From contig CAJNDS010002282.1 in assembly GCA_905221605.1 (NCBI GenBank), forward strand, positions 362,501 to 420,000: a stretch of DNA of 57,500 nucleotides, read 5' to 3'. Shown piece after piece: positions 55,201 to 57,500 of the stretch (the first letter of the stretch is position 1; every line of letters begins with the position of its first letter). Both the position numbers and the translations under genes were made by a program. The stretch comes from Symbiodinium natans (lineage: Eukaryota > Sar > Dinophyceae > Suessiales > Symbiodiniaceae). The notes under the pieces are model-generated. The model saw nothing but the letters and a program-made list of their open reading frames with translations, had not been told where the DNA came from and did no database searches.

Positions 55201-56370
55201 CTGAAGGTGAAGGAGCTGCGCAACGGGCGGCTAGCGATGTTGGCCTTCTCAGGCCTGCCGTTTGACTCTTCGGGGGCTTGTAGGGCTTTTAGGGTTTGGG
55301 GTTTAGGGCTTTTAGGGTTTAGGGTTTAGGGTTTAGGGTTTAGGGTTTCGGGTAGTTTAGGGGCCTTTCTTCAGGCTGAGGTGTAGGGTTCATCGGGCTT
55401 ACAGGGCATTTTGGGGCCTTGGTCTGAGGGTCTTAGGGGTTGGAAGGAGCGCCTTTTGAGCGTTTTAGGCTATTCTTTTCCGCTGGCCTGGCTACATAGT
55501 GGCATATGCGGGTTTAAGGTATACTACCTGAGGATTATGCTACCCTCTATGGGGCCTTTAGGGTTTAGGTTTACCAAAGCCTAAAGCCTAAAGCCTAAAG
55601 CCTAAAGCCTAAAGCCTAAAGCCTAAAGCCTAAAGCCTAAAGCCTAAAGCCTAAAGCCTAAAGCCTAAAGCCTAAAGCCTAAAGCCTAAAGCCTAAAGCC
55701 TAAAGCCTAGAGCCTAAACCCTAAACCCTAAACCCTAAACCCTAAACCCTAAACCCTAAACCCTCGCCCTTTTCAGGCATCGTCACCTCGGCGGTGCTGA
55801 CGCAGGCGCCCGGCGTAGACCCGACCGACTGGTCTGTGGCTTTCGGGGTTGAGGGTTTAGGGTTTAGAGTTCAGGGTTTAGACCATTTTGGGGTTAGACC
55901 GTTTTGGGGTTTAGACCGTTTAGGGTTTAGGGGTTTCGGGGTTTAGGGGTTTCGGGGTTTAGGGGTTTAGGGTGGAGGGGTTTAGGGTTTTGGGGTTTGG
56001 GGTTTAAGGGTTTAGGGTTTAGGGTGTAGGGTTTAGGGGTTTAGGGGTTTAGGGGTATAGGGGTTTAGGGGTATAGAGGGGTTGGGGGGTCTAGGGTTTG
56101 GGGCTGCAGGCGTTCTTCGCTTTAAGCTCCCAACGTCGCCCGCTAACTCTTGGTTTAGGGCATGCTTTCAAGAGGACCTTTAGTAGGAAAACTCGAGAAA
56201 CTCCTCCAAACACTAACCCCGAAACCGTAAACCCTTAGCCCTAAACCCCAAACCCTAAACCCTATACCCTAAACCCTAAACCCTAAACCCTAAACTCTAA
56301 ACCCTAAACCCTAAACCCCAAGGCTTGCCCTCAAAAGGAGAAGTGGCCCTTCTTCGACGCTGTGATCTCA
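46211..56370 (+). CDS. LHC gene 2: chlorophyll a/c-type light-harvesting anten­na protein or module
   Basis: Exons: possible 46211-46231 (AGYKMSA), 46677-46719, 47476-47540, 48332-48395, 49297-49340, 50338-50376, 53236-53280, 54763-54834, 55207-55252, 55777-55805 and possible 56323-56370. Landmarks in order: VPFLPMSPALEG, EGFDPMGFSLAFEIGWLRE, AELKHGRVAMLATVGW (helix 1), VPGDAFQVSTIE, AHDAMVKFGGMPQ, VLGLFAYVNM (helix 2), [29 protein letters not shown] (helix 3) and IVTSAVLTQ. Phases agree at every join. All donors are GC except after 50376, where the sequence reads CAG-CCGCTC. No stop was found after helix 3, and the last exon (EKWPFFDAVIS) may lead into a further module; dinoflagellate LHC genes often encode polyproteins. 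It differs clearly from LHC 1 in sequence. Some intron positions are shared (before AELKHGR and between Q and V of helix 2). Confidence 0.87.
46945..46982. repeat. (TA)n microsatellite
   Basis: TATATATA runs with ATAATATG interruptions in LHC 2 intron 46720-47475, flanked by sequence with GGTTGTACCCCTGA tandem pieces at 46825-46865. Confidence 0.85.
50137..50270. repeat. CCCTAAG variant telomeric array
   Basis: About 17 consecutive CCCTAAG units, followed by CCCTGAA units up to the acceptor of LHC 2 exon 50338. It is a locally homogenised heptamer variant. Confidence 0.9.
50400..51720. other. LHC 2 intron interior without recognised exon
   Basis: TTTGGGG/TTTAGGG tract 50405-50530. Unique-looking sequence 50535-50880 has only shadow-like frames. 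A G run lies at 51000-51013, CCCGAAA variants at 51135-51175, a TTTAGGG tract at 51450-51500 and a CCCTAAA tract at 51628-51720. The island 51385-51445 is short and not recognisable. Confidence 0.55.
51722..52245. mobile_element. Mosaic element with inverted 21-bp array, copy 2
   Basis: The same ends as 23971-24304. The interior has 21-bp units, consensus TTTTACTGGGCAAGGTCGCCG: two sense units, then four antisense units, then about nine sense units. The 21-bp period leaves frames open on both strands; these are artefacts. It lies in LHC 2 intron 50377-53235 between two CCCTAAA tracts. Confidence 0.8.
52670..52786. mobile_element. MITE-like element, CTTGGAGGTTCA family, copy 5
   Basis: The left end CCTGGAGGTTCATGTTACTT pairs with the right end AAGTACCCTGAAGATTCAAG. 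The interior is TGTACTTATAACCCAATGATAA ... GGGGCTTGTATGTGG. It is more diverged at the right end than the other copies. Confidence 0.65.
53600..54180. repeat. 32-bp array element, CACCGGTGCCGATTG units
   Basis: About eleven units of roughly 32 bp, consensus GTTCAACACCGGTGCC then GATTGACCACAAATTG, from 53680 to 54165, interrupted at 53840-53935 by unrelated sequence. AAATGGCG blocks lie at the left (53590-53640). Open frames on both strands are repeat artefacts. It lies in LHC 2 intron 53281-54762. Confidence 0.75.
55573..55712. repeat. GCCTAAA variant telomeric array
   Basis: Nineteen or more perfect GCCTAAA units, then CCCTAAA units up to the acceptor of LHC 2 exon 55777. Confidence 0.95.
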
Positions 56371-56399
56371 GCGGTCGCAAGGGATGAGAAGGCTTCCCG

Positions 56400-57500
56400 G
56401 CTTGAGGGTTCCGGGTTGAGGCTTTGAGGGTTTTCGTTCAAAGCTTAGGGTTTAGGGTTTAGGGTTTTAGGGTTTTAGGGTTTAGGGTTTGGGGTTGGGG
56501 GTTTGGGGTTTAGGGTTTGCGGTTTGGGGTGCAGGGTTCAGGGCTTAGGGTTAGGGTTACTTGGGGTGTAGGGTTTGGGGGTTCTGGACGGTCCCGGGTG
56601 GAGGCTGATTTGGTTCAGGGTCTAGGGTTTGGGGTGCCATCTTATCTGGTCGTTGTTGCGGCTGCCGAGTCAGAGATTCCCGTACCCTTTTATTCAGGAG
56701 TGTTGGGGTATAGGGTTTGGGGTTTAGGGCTTGGGGTTGGGGGTTTAGGGTTTCGGGTTTAGGGTTTCGGGTTGGGGGTTTAGGGTTTCGGGCATCGGAT
56801 ACGTTCCAAGCATGAGTCGTCATGTCAGGGTTTTCGGAAGCTCTGGGGTAGGTTTAGGGTTTAGGGTTTAGGGTTTAGGATTTAGGCTTTAGGGTTTAGG
56901 GTTTATGGTTTAGGGCATAGGGTTTAGGGTTTAGGTACTGTATTCTTAAGGTTTCCTCTGTCGGGCCCTTTCGCGAGCATTGAGTTTTCTGCGCTAGACC
57001 CTAAAACCTCAAGCCCTTAACTTAGACCCTTGAACGCTTGAACCGTTGAACCCCCTTACACCCTCAACCCTAAGTCCATACACCCTCAACCCTAAGTCTT
57101 GAAACTTAAACCCTAGCCCTAGCCCTAGCCCTAAACCCTAAACCCCTGCAACCAAACCCTGAAAGTTCGAAATTGGGCACCGTTGAATTTGCGCGACACG
57201 GGTTTTTTTGTGTTTCTGCAGAGCAGAGTTCGGCGGCAAGTTCCTCAGTGAGAGCCTGGATCTTCGAACTGTTAGGCGGGTCCAGATTCATAGAATGTCT
57301 TAACACACGCTCTTGGACCTATTCACAGTTAATATCCCGGATCTCCAAGTACGTACTCTACTAATCACCCTGTTTTTCCGTTCATTAGGATTCGGATCCC
57401 TTGTAAACCTAAGACTTAAACACCTAACCCTAATCCCCCACGCCGCTAAACCGCTCTCGGTTGGCTTACCCTCATCTGCATGCTGAGGGTGACAAAAACT
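56400..57500. other. 3' end of window: telomeric tracts, possible exon
   Basis: TTTAGGG and TTTGGGG variants cover 56440-56930. CCCTAA variants cover 57000-57150. At 57220 TTTCTGCAG precedes an open island (AEFGGKFLSESLDL) that may be an exon of LHC 2 or of another gene. Nothing recognisable follows. Confidence 0.4.

Larger units (their letters stand above)
828..57170. repeat. Dispersed interstitial telomere-like tracts (TTTAGGG / CCCTAAA)
   Basis: Dozens of tracts of the heptamer, in both orientations, occupy much of the non-coding sequence. Examples are 828-950, 4921-5100, 6084-6360, 9000-9080, 24307-24530, 33365-33820, 38650-38800 and 52986-53190 (CCCTAAA), and 1978-2100, 3384-3510, 22540-22640, 44232-44325 and 53302-53402 (TTTAGGG). 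Common variants are CCCTGAA, CCCTCAA, CCCTAAG, CCCCAAA and CCCGAAA. The heptamer is the telomere repeat of plants and dinoflagellates. Here the tracts interrupt genes, so they are not a chromosome end. They often flank exons with CCCTAAA on the left and TTTAGGG on the right. Confidence 0.95.

Noticed and set aside
1-57500. Chromosome end or subtelomere
   Set aside because: Heptamer tracts are short, in both orientations and inside genes; there is no terminal one-direction array.
1-57500. Dinoflagellate spliced-leader sequence or relict
   Set aside because: I looked for the conserved leader core (TTTTGGCTCAAG) on the + strand and did not see it.

Overview
The window reads as nuclear DNA of a photosynthetic dinoflagellate. 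Three things suggest this: light-harvesting chlorophyll-protein (LHC) exons of the chlorophyll a/c type, plant-type telomere heptamers (TTTAGGG/CCCTAAA) scattered through introns over all 57.5 kb, and very small exons bounded by GC and GA as well as GT splice donors. All genes I can assemble lie on the + strand. Most long open frames are translations of low-complexity repeats; the real coding sequence is in short islands between telomere-like tracts. Layout: 1-1078, CDK-like kinase, 5' end outside the window; 2651-3071, exon pair of an unrecognised gene split by an inverted-repeat element; 3287-42604, LHC gene 1, in at least 12 exons that join in phase and encode about 200 residues up to a stop; 11389-13687, FNIP/leucine-rich-repeat gene with a ubiquitin-like N-terminus; 19671-19964, secretory N-terminus of an unrecognised gene; about 22737-26959, a gene joining a thioredoxin-like [2Fe-2S] ferredoxin domain to a cytochrome-b5-reductase-like flavoprotein domain; about 28990-35735, exons of a Vps62-family protein; 45678-45940, a tryptophan-rich exon of unknown function; 46211-56370, LHC gene 2. 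If the LHC 1 exon chain is right, the FNIP, secretory, ferredoxin-reductase and Vps62-like genes all lie inside LHC 1 introns, three of them in one 23.5-kb intron. Non-coding sequence: telomere-like tracts, short inverted-repeat elements that act as introns (introners) or sit in introns, mosaic elements carrying 21- or 32-bp tandem arrays, a 598-bp TIR element, a 374-bp near-palindrome, microsatellites and G/C homopolymers. No rRNA, tRNA, CRISPR array or plasmid feature was found. Most noteworthy: (1) every LHC 1 intron and nearly every LHC 2 intron has a GC donor; (2) many introns open with TTTAGGG and close with CCCTAAA, so they could fold end to end; (3) in introners the target-site duplication supplies the donor and the inverted-repeat end supplies the AG acceptor; (4) the ferredoxin-reductase fusion. 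Exon joins were made by eye from phase, splice dinucleotides and family knowledge; no alignment or transcript data were available.
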